In this document: piece by piece, positions 1-9,050 of the stretch
Layout of the letters: every line of letters begins with the position of its first letter
How positions within the stretch are numbered: the stretch's first letter is position 1
Origin: Fructilactobacillus fructivorans
Lineage (GTDB): Bacteria > Bacillota > Bacilli > Lactobacillales > Lactobacillaceae
DNA length: 64,000 bases
Direction: 5' to 3'
Assembly (NCBI RefSeq): GCF_001434095.1
Contig: NZ_AZDS01000002.1
Location: 1-64,000, forward strand
Translations under genes and position numbers: made by a program
Notes under the pieces: generated by a model
What the model saw: the letters and a program-made list of their open reading frames with translations, nothing else
What the model was told of the DNA's origin: nothing
Database searches by the model: none

Positions 1-1030
1 TGGTACTCAATGAAGCACTGCCACTGTTGCTTGTGGAGATACTTTGACTGTCACTAGTGCTTAGTGAAGCACTACCACTGTTGCTTGTTGAAGTATTATT
101 GTCACTTTCACTAGTTGAAGTGCTTAAGCTATCGCTTGCACTGGTAGAGTTGCTGTCACTCATTGAAGTGCTTGCGGAATCACTGGCACTAGTAGATAAA
201 CTATCACTCATCGAAGTACTTGCGTAATCGCTCTTGCTGGTTGAGTTACTATCACTCATTGAGGTACTTGCGGAATCACTGGCACTGGTAGATAAGCTGT
301 CGCTCTTTGAAGTACTTGCAGAATCACTTGTACTGGTAGATAAGCTGTCACTCATTGAGGTACTTGCAGAGTCGCTGGTGCTAGTTGATTGACTATCGCT
401 CATGGAAGTACTTGCTGAATCACTGGCACTTGTTGATAAACTATCGCTCATTGAGGTGCTTGCGGAATCACTGGCACTAGTTGATAAGCTATCACTCATT
501 GAGGTGCTTGATGAGTCACTGGCACTAGTTGATAAGCTGTCGCTCATCGATGTGCTTGCGGAATCACTTGCGCTGGTAGATTGACTATCGCTCATGGAAG
601 TGCTTGCGGAATCGCTTGCACTGGTTGATAAACTATCACTCATTGATGTGCTTGCGGAATCGCTAGCACTAGTTGATTTGCTGTCGCTCATTGAGGTACT
701 TGCGGAGTCGCTTGCGCTAGTTGACTGACTGTCGCTCATCGATGTGCTTGCGCTAGTTGACTGACTGTCGCTCATCGATGTGCTTGCGGAATCACTTGCG
801 CTGGTAGATTGACTATCACTCATCGAAGTACTTGCGGAGTCACTCTTGCTTGTTGATTGACTATCGCTCATTGAGGTACTTGCTGAGTCGCTGGTACTAG
901 TTGAATTACTTAAACTATTACTATCACTAGTTGAGTTGCTCAAACTGTCACTCTTGCTAGTAGAATTGCTTAAACTATCACTGTGGCTGGTTGAATTGCT
1001 TAAACTGTCACTCTTACTAGTAATTTTACT
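1..1030 (-). repeat. 48-bp tandem repeats encoding the 16-residue serine-rich unit
   Basis: From the window start to about position 890 the DNA is a tandem array with a 48-bp period encoding a 16-residue unit close to [16 protein letters not shown] on the minus strand. Copies differ mainly at third positions. One unit near 735-775 is shortened to about 33 bp without losing frame. A second, looser set with the core SDSLSNSTS spans about 895-1030. The array continues off the window. It is protein-coding and not a CRISPR, since there are no unique spacers. Confidence 0.9.
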
Positions 1031-3772
1031 AGTTGATCCACTTTGAGAAGTACTAGTACTCTCACTGTTAAATGCGGTAGCAGATCCAAATTGAAGATAC
1101 TTTGGTTGGTTTTGATTATTCAACAAACCCTTAATTTTTTCGGCTTCATCAAAATTGCCAGGAACACCTATTACAACATTTTGAATTTTTCCATCATAAC
1201 CGATCTGAAAATTCAAATAGCCAAGAGGCGATGAGAAAGTTTGATCTCCAATTTTGATTGTCGAACTATTAACAATAAAGCTAGTGTTAGGGCTGGCAAT
1301 TAAACTGTTATTATTAGTATTATTAGTTAAATCAAATACCACATTATCAGGATCAGTAATATTAACGGTGGCATTACTTCCAGAATTATTTAATAGTGTA
1401 ACTCGTTGGCTACCTGTCGATACTAATGATAATTTCCCATTAGTCTCAATGGTAACAGCTCCACCATCATTTAAGTACAGCAGACTTTGATTGTTACTGT
1501 CTGTACTACCAGATTGATTATACGTAATATTAAAGTTACCGCCACTAGTAATATCAACACTAGAGCCAGTGTCAAGAAAAACGATGCCTCGTTGAGAAGC
1601 ACTACCTGGCATAAAGTACCCATTAGCAGTTACGTTCAAAGTTCCGCTATCACTAATTTGAGTGTGGCCAAAGGAATAAATAGCACCAACTTGAGGATTA
1701 GAAAGTGTATTATTTAAGTTAATGTTTAAATTAGCACCCTTACCAATAATAATATCTCCACTTTTAGTGACAATACCATAGTTAGTGCCATTAACATTGT
1801 TTTCATTAGCACCACCATTATTGTTAGGATTTAAGGTAACAGTCGCACCATTTTCTAAGATGACATCGCCGCTTGTACGACCACCTTGAGTTAATTCAAT
1901 CACATCATCACTATTGGTAGTTCCAGTGAAATTAGAATTAGCAGCGAAAGTAATTGAAGTAGCTTGAATTACCTGCTGACCACCGGCTTCTGTTGGAATA
2001 GATCTACCATTAGTAAATTGATTAGTATAGGAAGAAACAGAATGAGCAGTTACGTTACCTTCGATCGTAACGTCAGTACCAACGCCAGGAGCATTGAAAC
2101 CAGAACCATTGATTCCATAAATGAACTGTGCACCAGTATAATTTACGTTGTTAACAACATATGATTTAGCTTGACTAATAAATCCATAGAAACATCTACC
2201 ATAAATATCTAAATTGTCATATTCAATCGTGGCACTACTATTGTTAACACCGTTATTCCAGTCATTAAAGGTGTAACCCCTTAAGTCAATCGTGTAATGG
2301 TGCCCCGCAGCTGAACCAATTGTTAAGTCACGTGGATTGTTAATTTGAACAACTACTTCTTGTCCGTTATTAAAGTTCCTCAAATTAGCAAAGTTAATAT
2401 CACCAGTAACAACAATGTTATTAGCGGTACCGTTTACTAATTCATTGTATAATTCGTTGGCGTTGTTAACGTACACAGTATTTTGATCAGATGCTAAAAC
2501 AACATTATTAGAATTAGTATTTTGTTGAACTTCACTAGTTGAATTCTGTGCACTAGTAGATTGTTGGTCAGTTTGACTGGTAGAAGTGCTGCCGCTTTGT
2601 GACATTGAGGTTGAATCATTTTGACTTGTAGATGCACTATTATTAGATAATACATTTTCACTGTTTGCCAAAACGTTGTCAGCTACAGTCGAAGTGCTAT
2701 TAGCTTCGCTATTCTTATTGCCACTTAAGTCCTTGATGTTAACGGACATATTATTGTTTTCACCAATACTGCTTAAGGCAGCTAAAGTACTGGTGTCAGG
2801 AGTTAACCCGTTTGCTAAGCCAACGTTAATTACTTGGTGTTGGGAATCAACCGTAACGGTAGCATCGGCTGGTACCACTGCTTTAACCTGGTTATAAACC
2901 TTTTGGTTATTTGCTTCACTAGTACTTGTATCAGCAGAAGTTGAGGTGCCGTTAACACTGTTGCTTTCGCTGTTAAGGTTTGAAGCAGAAGTGATGCTTT
3001 GACTATTTTCTGTTTGACTATTGCCTAATGAATTACTGTTAGCAGTTTCACTGTTAAGTCGTGCACCTGGTTGTAATGGAGCAATTGGCTGATTGTTGTC
3101 AGTAATTGTTTGACTAGCAGCTGTAGTAGAGTTCACTTGGCTAGTAGAATTAGCTAGTGGATTATTACTATCAGCTTTAGCTGTCTTACTGTCAGAAGTA
3201 GATGCAACCTTATTAGTTGTAGAATTTTGATTCGATTGTTGATCAGTCTTAGTCTGATTATTAGCCTTAGTAGAATCTGCTTGAGTAGCAGAATCAGCGG
3301 TTGAAGTATTAGTGTCAGCCTTCTTTTGACTATTAGCCGTTGTAGAACCGGAATTAGAACTAACCTTATTATCACTTGTTGAGTTAGTTGAATTAGCGAT
3401 TGACATGGAAGCTGATGTCGAATTCGACAATGCTTCACTCATACTAGTTGAGATCTGGTCAATCTTAGCTTGTGAGTCTACCTGACTGCCAGTTGTAGAA
3501 GACGTGGTTTGTGAAGTTGATGAAATCGTTGCCGAGTTCTTATTTGGTAAGACATCAGCGTCCTTATTTTCTTTACTAGTGTTGTTACTAGTTGTAGTAA
3601 CGGAATTAGCAGAAACAGAAGTAACACCAATGGTAGCTCCTAATAATCCACCAATTAGTGAAATTCCAGCAACCATCCACTGCTTTCCAGCTTTGTACAT
3701 TTTATAATGCGTTCTAGCATCGTCTTGAAGTGCTAAACGGATGTTTTGCTTTTTATTTCCTTTTCCTCTCAT
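1..3772 (-). CDS. Serine-rich repeat (SRR) glycoprotein adhesin, C-terminus cut by window edge
   Basis: The reading frame is open from an ATG at 3772 to the window edge, about 1257 residues, with the C-terminus (presumably another long repeat and an LPXTG anchor) missing. An AAGGGGGAAAG ribosome binding site lies just upstream. Residues 24-32 read KMYKAGKQW, the KxYKxGKxW signal of accessory-Sec substrates, followed by a hydrophobic segment ending near VSA55. Then come a first Ser/Thr/Asn-rich region (about 56-430), a non-repetitive, Asn/Gly-rich binding region (about 430-895) that looks like the pectate-lyase-like beta-helix adhesive domain of lactobacillar SRR proteins, and a second repeat region of alternating serines. 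Known relatives are O-glycosylated in the cytoplasm by GtfA/GtfB, exported by SecA2/SecY2 and used for binding host or biofilm ligands. The complete export locus lies immediately upstream on the same strand. Confidence 0.93.
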   Translation of the reverse strand, partial: MRGKGNKKQNIRLALQDDARTHYKMYKAGKQWMVAGISLIGGLLGATIGVTSVSANSVTTTSNNTSKENKDADVLPNKNSATISSTSQTTSSTTGSQVDSQAKIDQISTSMSEALSNSTSASMSIANSTNSTSDNKVSSNSGSTTANSQKKADTNTSTADSATQADSTKANNQTKTDQQSNQNSTTNKVASTSDSKTAKADSNNPLANSTSQVNSTTAASQTITDNNQPIAPLQPGARLNSETANSNSLGNSQTENSQSITSASNLNSESNSVNGTSTSADTSTSEANNQKVYNQVKAVVPADATVTVDSQHQVINVGLANGLTPDTSTLAALSSIGENNNMSVNIKDLSGNKNSEANSTSTVADNVLANSENVLSNNSASTSQNDSTSMSQSGSTSTSQTDQQSTSAQNSTSEVQQNTNSNNVVLASDQNTVYVNNANELYNELVNGTANNIVVTGDINFANLRNFNNGQEVVVQINNPRDLTIGSAAGHHYTIDLRGYTFNDWNNGVNNSSATIEYDNLDIYGRCFYGFISQAKSYVVNNVNYTGAQFIYGINGSGFNAPGVGTDVTIEGNVTAHSVSSYTNQFTNGRSIPTEAGGQQVIQATSITFAANSNFTGTTNSDDVIELTQGGRTSGDVILENGATVTLNPNNNGGANENNVNGTNYGIVTKSGDIIIGKGANLNINLNNTLSNPQVGAIYSFGHTQISDSGTLNVTANGYFMPGSASQRGIVFLDTGSSVDITSGGNFNITYNQSGSTDSNNQSLLYLNDGGAVTIETNGKLSLVSTGSQRVTLLNNSGSNATVNITDPDNVVFDLTNNTNNNSLIASPNTSFIVNSSTIKIGDQTFSSPLGYLNFQIGYDGKIQNVVIGVPGNFDEAEKIKGLLNNQNQPKYLQFGSATAFNSESTSTSQSGSTSKITSKSDSLSNSTSHSDSLSNSTSKSDSLSNSTSDSNSLSNSTSTSDSASTSMSDSQSTSKSDSASTSMSDSQSTSASDSASTSMSDSQSTSASTSMSDSQSTSASDSASTSMSDSKSTSASDSASTSMSDSLSTSASDSASTSMSDSQSTSASDSASTSMSDSLSTSASDSSSTSMSDSLSTSASDSASTSMSDSLSTSASDSASTSMSDSQSTSTSDSASTSMSDSLSTSTSDSASTSKSDSLSTSASDSASTSMSDSNSTSKSDYASTSMSDSLSTSASDSASTSMSDSNSTSASDSLSTSTSESDNNTSTSNSGSASLSTSDSQSISTSNSGSASLST

Positions 3773-3907
3773 AAAAAACTTTCCCCCTTAAATTTGTGAA
3801 TAATCTATACTTAGATGGTTTCACTATATAACCAAATTAATTTATTTAGCCCATATTCCCAAAAATGGGACGATTTTTTCACTTGCAAACCCAATTTAAT
3901 TTGAATA
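3773..3907 (-). promoter_or_regulatory. Upstream region of the SRR adhesin gene
   Basis: The adhesin is separated from the regulator gene by a strong terminator, so this AT-rich stretch must carry its own promoter. A TATAGT-like -10 (about 3822-3829, minus strand) is the best candidate; no clean -35 is seen. A short inverted repeat, CCCAAAAATGGG (3858-3869), is a possible operator. Confidence 0.4.
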
Positions 3908-3908
3908 T

Positions 3909-3948
3909 AAAAAAACAGCTGGAATTACCATCATTCCAGCTGTTTTTT
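3909..3948 (-). terminator. Rho-independent terminator after the regulator gene
   Basis: A 13-bp stem (AAAACAGCTGGAA / TTCCAGCTGTTTT) with a 9-nt loop and flanking A and T runs lies directly after the regulator stop codon. It can work in both directions and separates the accessory Sec operon from the adhesin gene. Confidence 0.85.
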
Positions 3949-3951
3949 GTA

Positions 3952-4905
3952 TTAGTTGATATTCATTTTAATGAAGTTGTGAATTTCATTCCAAAAATCA
4001 TTTTCATAATTAAAGACCGGTTGAGACTGCAAAATAGATTGTGAAAAGCTTGGGAAAGTCACTTTATTCGTTAGCAATTTACCAATTTGTTCGTAACAAT
4101 TACGAAGATGATCATCCATGGCTCCACTCGTATTGATCGCTTGATAAACTTGCTTTAAGAAATCAATGGCCTGATCTGCCTGATGATTAATGTAAAAGTT
4201 CATTACAAAATCAATCGCGCATCCCCAATAAACATATATCCGATCCAAATCATTACTTTTAAGGCCACTCAAGATCTTTTGTGATACCAAGAAATCACTA
4301 TTGATCTGCTTTCCTGGAAACAAGGAGCGCTTTAAATTTAAATTTAAAATATTTAAATAGATATCAAAATCCGTTAGGTCATCACAATATTGAAAATATT
4401 TATCATTATTCTTAAAAAAGGATGACACATCCGGTTTTTGTTTCCGTGCGATTTGACTAATAATCTGAGTGTACGTATAAACCTTAAAAAAAGGTGACGT
4501 CAGTTGCAGACGATACTTATCAAGTCGATTTAAAATCGTTTCAAGTTTATCCGGATTATAACTATAAGTATTGTAAAAAGAAGCTAATGCTAATGTATCG
4601 ATTAACTCATCCGTCGAAGGACTCAGTAATGCCAAAAATTCTTCATCAGAAATTCCCAACAATTTTTTAATCCCGAAAATGTACTCAAACGGAATGTCAA
4701 TTTCATAATTGATCCACCGATAGTAACGTGAAGTGCTCAACCCCACTCGATCTAAAAATGAACTTATTTTAACTTTCCGTTGCTGAATCAATTCGGCTAT
4801 TTTTTTCCGATCAATACTGACCGCGGCAACACTATTTTGTGGAATTTCTTTATTACGACAATGCAAATCGATATAATATGCAACTCCTAATGAAGGAAAA
4901 TTCAT
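3952..4905 (-). CDS. Helix-turn-helix regulator, Rgg/TPR-like, last gene of the accessory Sec operon
   Basis: 317 residues. After a roughly 30-residue N-terminal extension, residues about 32-95 form a helix-turn-helix of the XRE/Rgg kind, and the rest is an all-helical region resembling the TPR-like peptide-sensing domains of Rgg/PlcR-type regulators. It starts 5 bp after the small membrane protein gene, with GGGGT as ribosome binding site, and ends at a strong terminator, so it is part of the secA2-gtfB operon. Its position next to the adhesin and the inverted repeat in the secA2 promoter suggest that it controls one or both; this is inference. No short hydrophobic pheromone gene was found beside it. 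The exact family assignment is uncertain. Confidence 0.62.
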   Translation of the reverse strand: MNFPSLGVAYYIDLHCRNKEIPQNSVAAVSIDRKKIAELIQQRKVKISSFLDRVGLSTSRYYRWINYEIDIPFEYIFGIKKLLGISDEEFLALLSPSTDELIDTLALASFYNTYSYNPDKLETILNRLDKYRLQLTSPFFKVYTYTQIISQIARKQKPDVSSFFKNNDKYFQYCDDLTDFDIYLNILNLNLKRSLFPGKQINSDFLVSQKILSGLKSNDLDRIYVYWGCAIDFVMNFYINHQADQAIDFLKQVYQAINTSGAMDDHLRNCYEQIGKLLTNKVTFPSFSQSILQSQPVFNYENDFWNEIHNFIKMNIN

Positions 4906-4910
4906 TTTTA

Positions 4911-5099
4911 TTACCCCGCTAAAGTGATAAAACTATAGACCAAACTAATAATAACTACGAATACCATAATGACTGAGACGATAATCATAATTACTTTCCC
5001 GCTGCTCTTGGTGTCTGATGCATCAACAACGTACTTCTTCTCTTCATCAAAACGTGACTTAATATCCTGCTGCAATTCTTTCAATTTAATTTTTTGCAT
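4911..5099 (-). CDS. Small single-span membrane protein, SecE/Asp4-like component of the accessory Sec system
   Basis: 62 residues: a charged, Lys/Asp/Glu-rich N-terminal half (1-34) followed by one transmembrane segment (about 36-59). This is the topology of SecE and of the streptococcal Asp4 protein, which is encoded next to gtfB and assists SecA2/SecY2 export. It lies 20 bp after gtfB and 5 bp before the regulator, in the same operon. The identification rests on topology, size and position rather than on recognisable sequence motifs, so it is a candidate Asp4 equivalent only. Confidence 0.6.
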   Translation of the reverse strand: MQKIKLKELQQDIKSRFDEEKKYVVDASDTKSSGKVIMIIVSVIMVFVVIISLVYSFITLAG

Positions 5100-5119
5100 T
5101 TTATTACCTACTTTAAAAA

Positions 5120-5974
5120 CTAATCAACTACTACCTTTTTGGTGGGAATCCCCTTGTTTTCTAGTTCTTGCAAAAATTCCTTACTCATATGCACATCTTG
5201 AATGTAAGAAATTCTATCCGTCAGAATGTCTAACAAATTTTGTTTGACTTTTCCATCGGCATTAAAGGGTGATTCTTCCAAGTAAAGCGTATTGTGCGAC
5301 TTAGATTGCGATAATGCCCACAACTCAAGCCCCATGTAGCTAATCCCGACGGAATCTTTAGGCGTTAAGTATTTCCCAACGGTGTCAGCATAAAACTCAT
5401 CTAAATTATTAAACTGTCGCTTGGTTTTTAACGAATCAAAATCTTCAATGGTAACCCAGTTCAGCTGCTTTTTATAAAAATAAAAACACAAGGCTGGAAC
5501 ACCGGCATCATTATAAAAATCAATTCGTTGTGGTTGTCCCCGCGTATAGATAATGTTGCTGAACTTTTTCCCGTCGCTAGCAAATTCCTCGATATAATCT
5601 AATTCGTCGTTTGGGAAAACATAGTCCACCTCTTTAACGTGCCGACGCGTATTCGGCCACAAAATGACATGTCCGATCGTGCTGCCGTTGGAGATGATAT
5701 TAATGGTAAAATCAGCGTTCATAAATATCTCTGCGCCATCAACGGTAGGAACTCGGTTGAAAAACAAAAATGACTTTGGATCCATGTCTAAAGTGCGACC
5801 AGTAACGTAATCAACAACATTCAAACCACTGATATCATTCGCTAATAAAGCATCCCGAAAATTAGAAGCTGGTGATAAAGTAATCACTTTGCCATGACTT
5901 TTTTTGATTCTGTCTCTTTGGTGCTTCCAGATTAAATTTTGATCGTTTATTTTATTGGTTAGCTCGTAATGCAT
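5120..5974 (-). CDS. gtfB: Accessory Sec glycosyltransferase partner GtfB, short form
   Basis: GtfB is the partner of GtfA that binds the acceptor and helps O-glycosylate SRR adhesins in the cytoplasm. The ATG at 5974 is chosen because GGAAGGAG sits 7 nt before it; an upstream in-frame start at 6001 has no such site. The product has 284 residues, while streptococcal and lactobacillar GtfB usually have about 440-450. The N-terminal acceptor-recognition part is present, including a conserved-looking segment with FNRVPTVDGAEIF and GHVILWPNTRRH, but the reading frame stops just after FLQELENKGIPTKKVVVD. The second Rossmann-type domain is therefore missing, and no remnant is left before the next gene. 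Because family knowledge puts catalysis in GtfA, the short form could still work as co-activator. It overlaps gtfA by 23 bp. Confidence 0.75.
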   Translation of the reverse strand: MHYELTNKINDQNLIWKHQRDRIKKSHGKVITLSPASNFRDALLANDISGLNVVDYVTGRTLDMDPKSFLFFNRVPTVDGAEIFMNADFTINIISNGSTIGHVILWPNTRRHVKEVDYVFPNDELDYIEEFASDGKKFSNIIYTRGQPQRIDFYNDAGVPALCFYFYKKQLNWVTIEDFDSLKTKRQFNNLDEFYADTVGKYLTPKDSVGISYMGLELWALSQSKSHNTLYLEESPFNADGKVKQNLLDILTDRISYIQDVHMSKEFLQELENKGIPTKKVVVD

Positions 5975-7457
5975 CAACAAACTCCTTCCACTTATTCGCA
6001 ATTACATGATTTTGAAATGAAGCCATGGAACTGATGGTTGCTTTTTGAACCTGGGAATAATTTGACTTTAATAAGCGGTTAATTCCATTTGCTAAACTTT
6101 TTACATCGAAATCAACGTTATCATCCCCACGTTTGAAGTCTTGCAGGAATCCATTTACACCATCTTGGATCATTTCAAGCGCTCCAAAACGTGCTTTAAA
6201 AGCAATTACTGGTAATCCAGCGCTTAACGCTTCTACCGTGGTTAACCCGAAGCCCTCTGAAAATGACGCTGAAATGAAAGCATCATATTTGGGATAAACG
6301 TCCTCTAAGTGCTTGGACAATCCCTTTAATTTGATATAGCTTTCAGCCTTTTCTTTTTTGATCGTTTTTTCAATTAAATCCTTCTCGCCACCAGCACCAT
6401 AAATATCCAAAGAAACTGTCTTTCCTTGTTTATGTACCTTAGCAACTGCCATCACCAACATATCAATATGCTTCTCGCCAGCTAGTCGCGAAGCAGTGAT
6501 TAATTTGAGTGAACGTAATTTTTTATTCCGGGCCCTTGGTCTCGTTTTGCTGCTCCCCTTATCAGCAACTCCACCAACCGGAATCGTAGCAAACTTGTCC
6601 TTTTTATTAGGAAAATCTTCAATCAGATCCTTGGTTTGCATTTTGGTAGCACTAATAATTTTGTCGATATTATCAAGATGAGTTAACGAGTATTCGTAGT
6701 AGTTATTCCACAATGGATAACGAGGATCATTTCTGTCAGACAAGTGGTCCGCATGCACAACTTCAACAACTTTACTTTGGGACATCTTAGGATATAACAA
6801 CGCCGCTTCACTCTCTTCGCCACGATCCAAGAACCAGTTGTTGGAGTGACCATAAGCTTTATCCACCTGTTCAAAAAAGTATCGTTGGAGTTGAACCTCA
6901 TTAGGAAAGTAAAATTGATGACCATTTTGGTTATAAAGATGAATATTTTTAATCAGGGTTTCTTTATGGCCGTTGTCATAAAAATCAAACGTGACCTTCT
7001 TCTCACCGGTCTTACTTGAATAAATTTCAACCTTCGAAAGGCTCATAATTAACAAATTGTGTTCTTTATTAGGAAATTTAACCATGGTTTCGATGATTTT
7101 CATCCCCGAAGCGGTCTGAACCTTTAACAGTCGGGTCGTATTGGTTCCATCAACCACCGTTTCATTTTTAACGGGATAGAACTTTTGAACTCCCTGATGT
7201 AAATAGTCGTCACCTAACACAAAATATTCGTACATATTAATAACCTGATCATTTTTTAGGTTCCACGTGTCCATGGCCTCGTGTAGATTATTAATTAATT
7301 GCACAAAAATATAACGATATGGCAATCCGACTTCATCAAAACGACGAGCGCGATAAAATTGCGCATGTTCCACGCCGGAATTACCAATTCCCATGGCACG
7401 ATTAATAAAAAAATTCATTGGTTGGTTATTTTTTACTTGTTCTTTCATCAATTTCAT
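5952..7457 (-). CDS. gtfA: Accessory Sec glycosyltransferase GtfA
   Basis: 501 residues from the ATG at 7457, which overlaps the asp3 stop as ATGA. An ATG at 7448 fits the upstream AAAGGA better, so the start is uncertain by a few codons. GtfA is the catalytic GT4-type, GT-B fold enzyme that puts the first sugar (GlcNAc or glucose in studied relatives) on serine/threonine of SRR adhesins. The N-terminus has GIGNSGVEHAQFYRA, and the C-terminal half has the nucleotide-sugar binding pattern TASRLAGEKHIDMLV and the EX7E-type segment SEGFGLTTVEALSAGLPVIAF. Length and motifs are normal. It is translationally coupled to asp3 and gtfB. Confidence 0.92.
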   Translation of the reverse strand: MKLMKEQVKNNQPMNFFINRAMGIGNSGVEHAQFYRARRFDEVGLPYRYIFVQLINNLHEAMDTWNLKNDQVINMYEYFVLGDDYLHQGVQKFYPVKNETVVDGTNTTRLLKVQTASGMKIIETMVKFPNKEHNLLIMSLSKVEIYSSKTGEKKVTFDFYDNGHKETLIKNIHLYNQNGHQFYFPNEVQLQRYFFEQVDKAYGHSNNWFLDRGEESEAALLYPKMSQSKVVEVVHADHLSDRNDPRYPLWNNYYEYSLTHLDNIDKIISATKMQTKDLIEDFPNKKDKFATIPVGGVADKGSSKTRPRARNKKLRSLKLITASRLAGEKHIDMLVMAVAKVHKQGKTVSLDIYGAGGEKDLIEKTIKKEKAESYIKLKGLSKHLEDVYPKYDAFISASFSEGFGLTTVEALSAGLPVIAFKARFGALEMIQDGVNGFLQDFKRGDDNVDFDVKSLANGINRLLKSNYSQVQKATISSMASFQNHVIANKWKEFVDALRANQ

Positions 7458-8191
7458 TCCTTTGCTTTGTTAATTTTAGAAAGCGGATAACCATATGACC
7501 TTACCCTAGTTGGCAGCTTTCCCAACTGCTTATCTTGCTTAATGGCTTTCAATAACTTATCAATTACTGCATCGACCTTCGCCGGATCATTAATTTCATT
7601 GTTAGACAGTCGATAAAAGATTTGAGCATGATCGCTTTGAACGGGAACCGTCCAGCTTCCCGAATCACGGCGTCCGATGTACACATCCAACTCCCTCGCC
7701 TTAGGATAGCTGAACTCCGTCAGCTTTAAATCAGGGCTCACCTTAAAGCTCAGATTCTTAAAATTATCAGCTTCACCTAAGATAAGATAGCGAAACGTGA
7801 TGGACTGATTGGATTTCACCACTAAGGATATTTCATACTCTGAGGCATGTTCCGGATACTCAAAATCACCGTCATGACCATTGATAATAATGTCTTTCAT
7901 AAAATCATGGGATTGATCATAGATCGTTACTTTGAAATAAACTGAGTCAGCAGGTTCAGCCGTGAAATCACTAGCGAGGTGATACCTATGCTTACCAAGT
8001 AAAATTGGTAATTCTCCTTGCATCCTGGCGTCTTGAAAATTTAGTCGTGAGTGCCAGGTGTAAACGCTCGTGCCCGGAGACAATAAGGGGGATGAATACG
8101 TGACCGCAGTTGGTGAATACGTGACCTGAGCCCCATACCTTTCCATTGGCTTAAGATATCTTCCCCACGTTAAAACCGTCATTGCTTCCAA
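7454..8191 (-). CDS. asp3: Accessory Sec system protein Asp3
   Basis: Asp3 belongs to the Asp1-Asp2-Asp3 cytoplasmic complex needed for SRR adhesin export and modification. The TTG at 8191 is chosen because AGGAG lies 8 nt before it; a TTG at 8209 precedes the Shine-Dalgarno and an ATG at 8182 is also possible. Residues near WGRYLKPMERYG, SPLLSPGTSVYTWHS and YFKVTIYD match the Asp3 core, a beta-rich carbohydrate-binding-like fold. At about 245 residues it is longer than the roughly 150 of streptococcal Asp3, with a C-terminal extension. The gene follows the asp2 stop by 4 bp and overlaps gtfA by 4 bp. Confidence 0.88.
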   Translation of the reverse strand: MEAMTVLTWGRYLKPMERYGAQVTYSPTAVTYSSPLLSPGTSVYTWHSRLNFQDARMQGELPILLGKHRYHLASDFTAEPADSVYFKVTIYDQSHDFMKDIIINGHDGDFEYPEHASEYEISLVVKSNQSITFRYLILGEADNFKNLSFKVSPDLKLTEFSYPKARELDVYIGRRDSGSWTVPVQSDHAQIFYRLSNNEINDPAKVDAVIDKLLKAIKQDKQLGKLPTRVRSYGYPLSKINKAKE

Positions 8192-8195
8192 TTTC

Positions 8196-9050
8196 TTAAC
8201 TCCTATCAAACTTTTCTTGCATCAAATTATGATATTGCCGCACAAACCAATTAACGATGCCATCCGTATCATCATTATGGCGACCAATTAATCCCTTGCT
8301 GATTACTTTGACGGCTTGTTTTTGCTGCTTAAAATAATTAAATAACTCGTTGTAAGCGCCCTTGTCGTAATCATCTTGTTTCATATAGGCGATGGCAAAA
8401 ATCGTTTTAGCAAAATGACCGTTCTTAAAATGATTCCAAAAGTATTGGTTAAAATGATCTTGGGCTTTCTGATCGGTACTACCCTCATGCATTAGTAACA
8501 AGTCTAATGAAGTCAAAAAATCAGCAGGACGATGCAAACGCGAATTCCTAGCGATGGTGCCCAAATTGACTAGCGGCTTTCCGACAATCACAGCCGCCGG
8601 ACTTAAATCCGTCGCATAGTAAAGGGCAGCGGTCGTTCCCATCGAAATGCCGGATAAAACTAACTCTTTATTAGAAAAATTCAACTTTTTCAAGCAATCC
8701 TTGATGGTCGCGATTAATTGTCGTTCAAACTCCTTACTCCCAACGTAAAAGGAGCCACCTTCCATTCGTTCATCAGCAATTAATAAATACGGTGCGGAAC
8801 TAATGTTGCTCATCATCCGGCCTCCTTCAAATCCTTCAGCCGTTCTATAACCACTGAAGTAAACGTTCAGAGGTGGTTTTAAATCACCCGGATTAAAGTA
8901 AGTCGCAATCTGGCCCCTATAATTTTGTTGATCGGTTAGGGTTTTCGATCCAACCATGTAAGTTCCCAGATTTCGTCTCCGGTTTCTGATGTGAAGCCTT
9001 CGGAGGGTAAACGACTCAATCGTGCGTGCCTTGCAAGAAAACTGAAACAT
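8196..9050 (-). CDS. asp2: Asp2, C-terminal part (frame-shifted from its N-terminus)
   Basis: This frame holds the C-terminal two thirds of Asp2, a serine-hydrolase-like domain that in streptococci O-acetylates the sugars on SRR adhesins and is also needed for export. Visible are the conserved NPGDLKPPLNVYFSGYR segment, the nucleophile elbow LSGISMG and a late histidine in IGRHNDDTDG. The nominal ATG at 9050 has no ribosome binding site, and its first nine codons are out-of-frame DNA; real similarity begins at TIESFTL, directly after a CACGCACG duplication. It must therefore be read by frameshifting from the upstream part or not at all. Confidence 0.85.
   Translation of the reverse strand: MFQFSCKARTIESFTLRRLHIRNRRRNLGTYMVGSKTLTDQQNYRGQIATYFNPGDLKPPLNVYFSGYRTAEGFEGGRMMSNISSAPYLLIADERMEGGSFYVGSKEFERQLIATIKDCLKKLNFSNKELVLSGISMGTTAALYYATDLSPAAVIVGKPLVNLGTIARNSRLHRPADFLTSLDLLLMHEGSTDQKAQDHFNQYFWNHFKNGHFAKTIFAIAYMKQDDYDKGAYNELFNYFKQQKQAVKVISKGLIGRHNDDTDGIVNWFVRQYHNLMQEKFDRS

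Noticed and set aside
1-1030. CRISPR-like array
   Set aside because: Repeats are contiguous with a 48-bp coding period and no unique spacers.
402-3707. Plus-strand reading frames opposite the adhesin gene
   Set aside because: They are shadows of the long minus-strand frame; no ribosome binding sites, and the longest follow the repeat periodicity.
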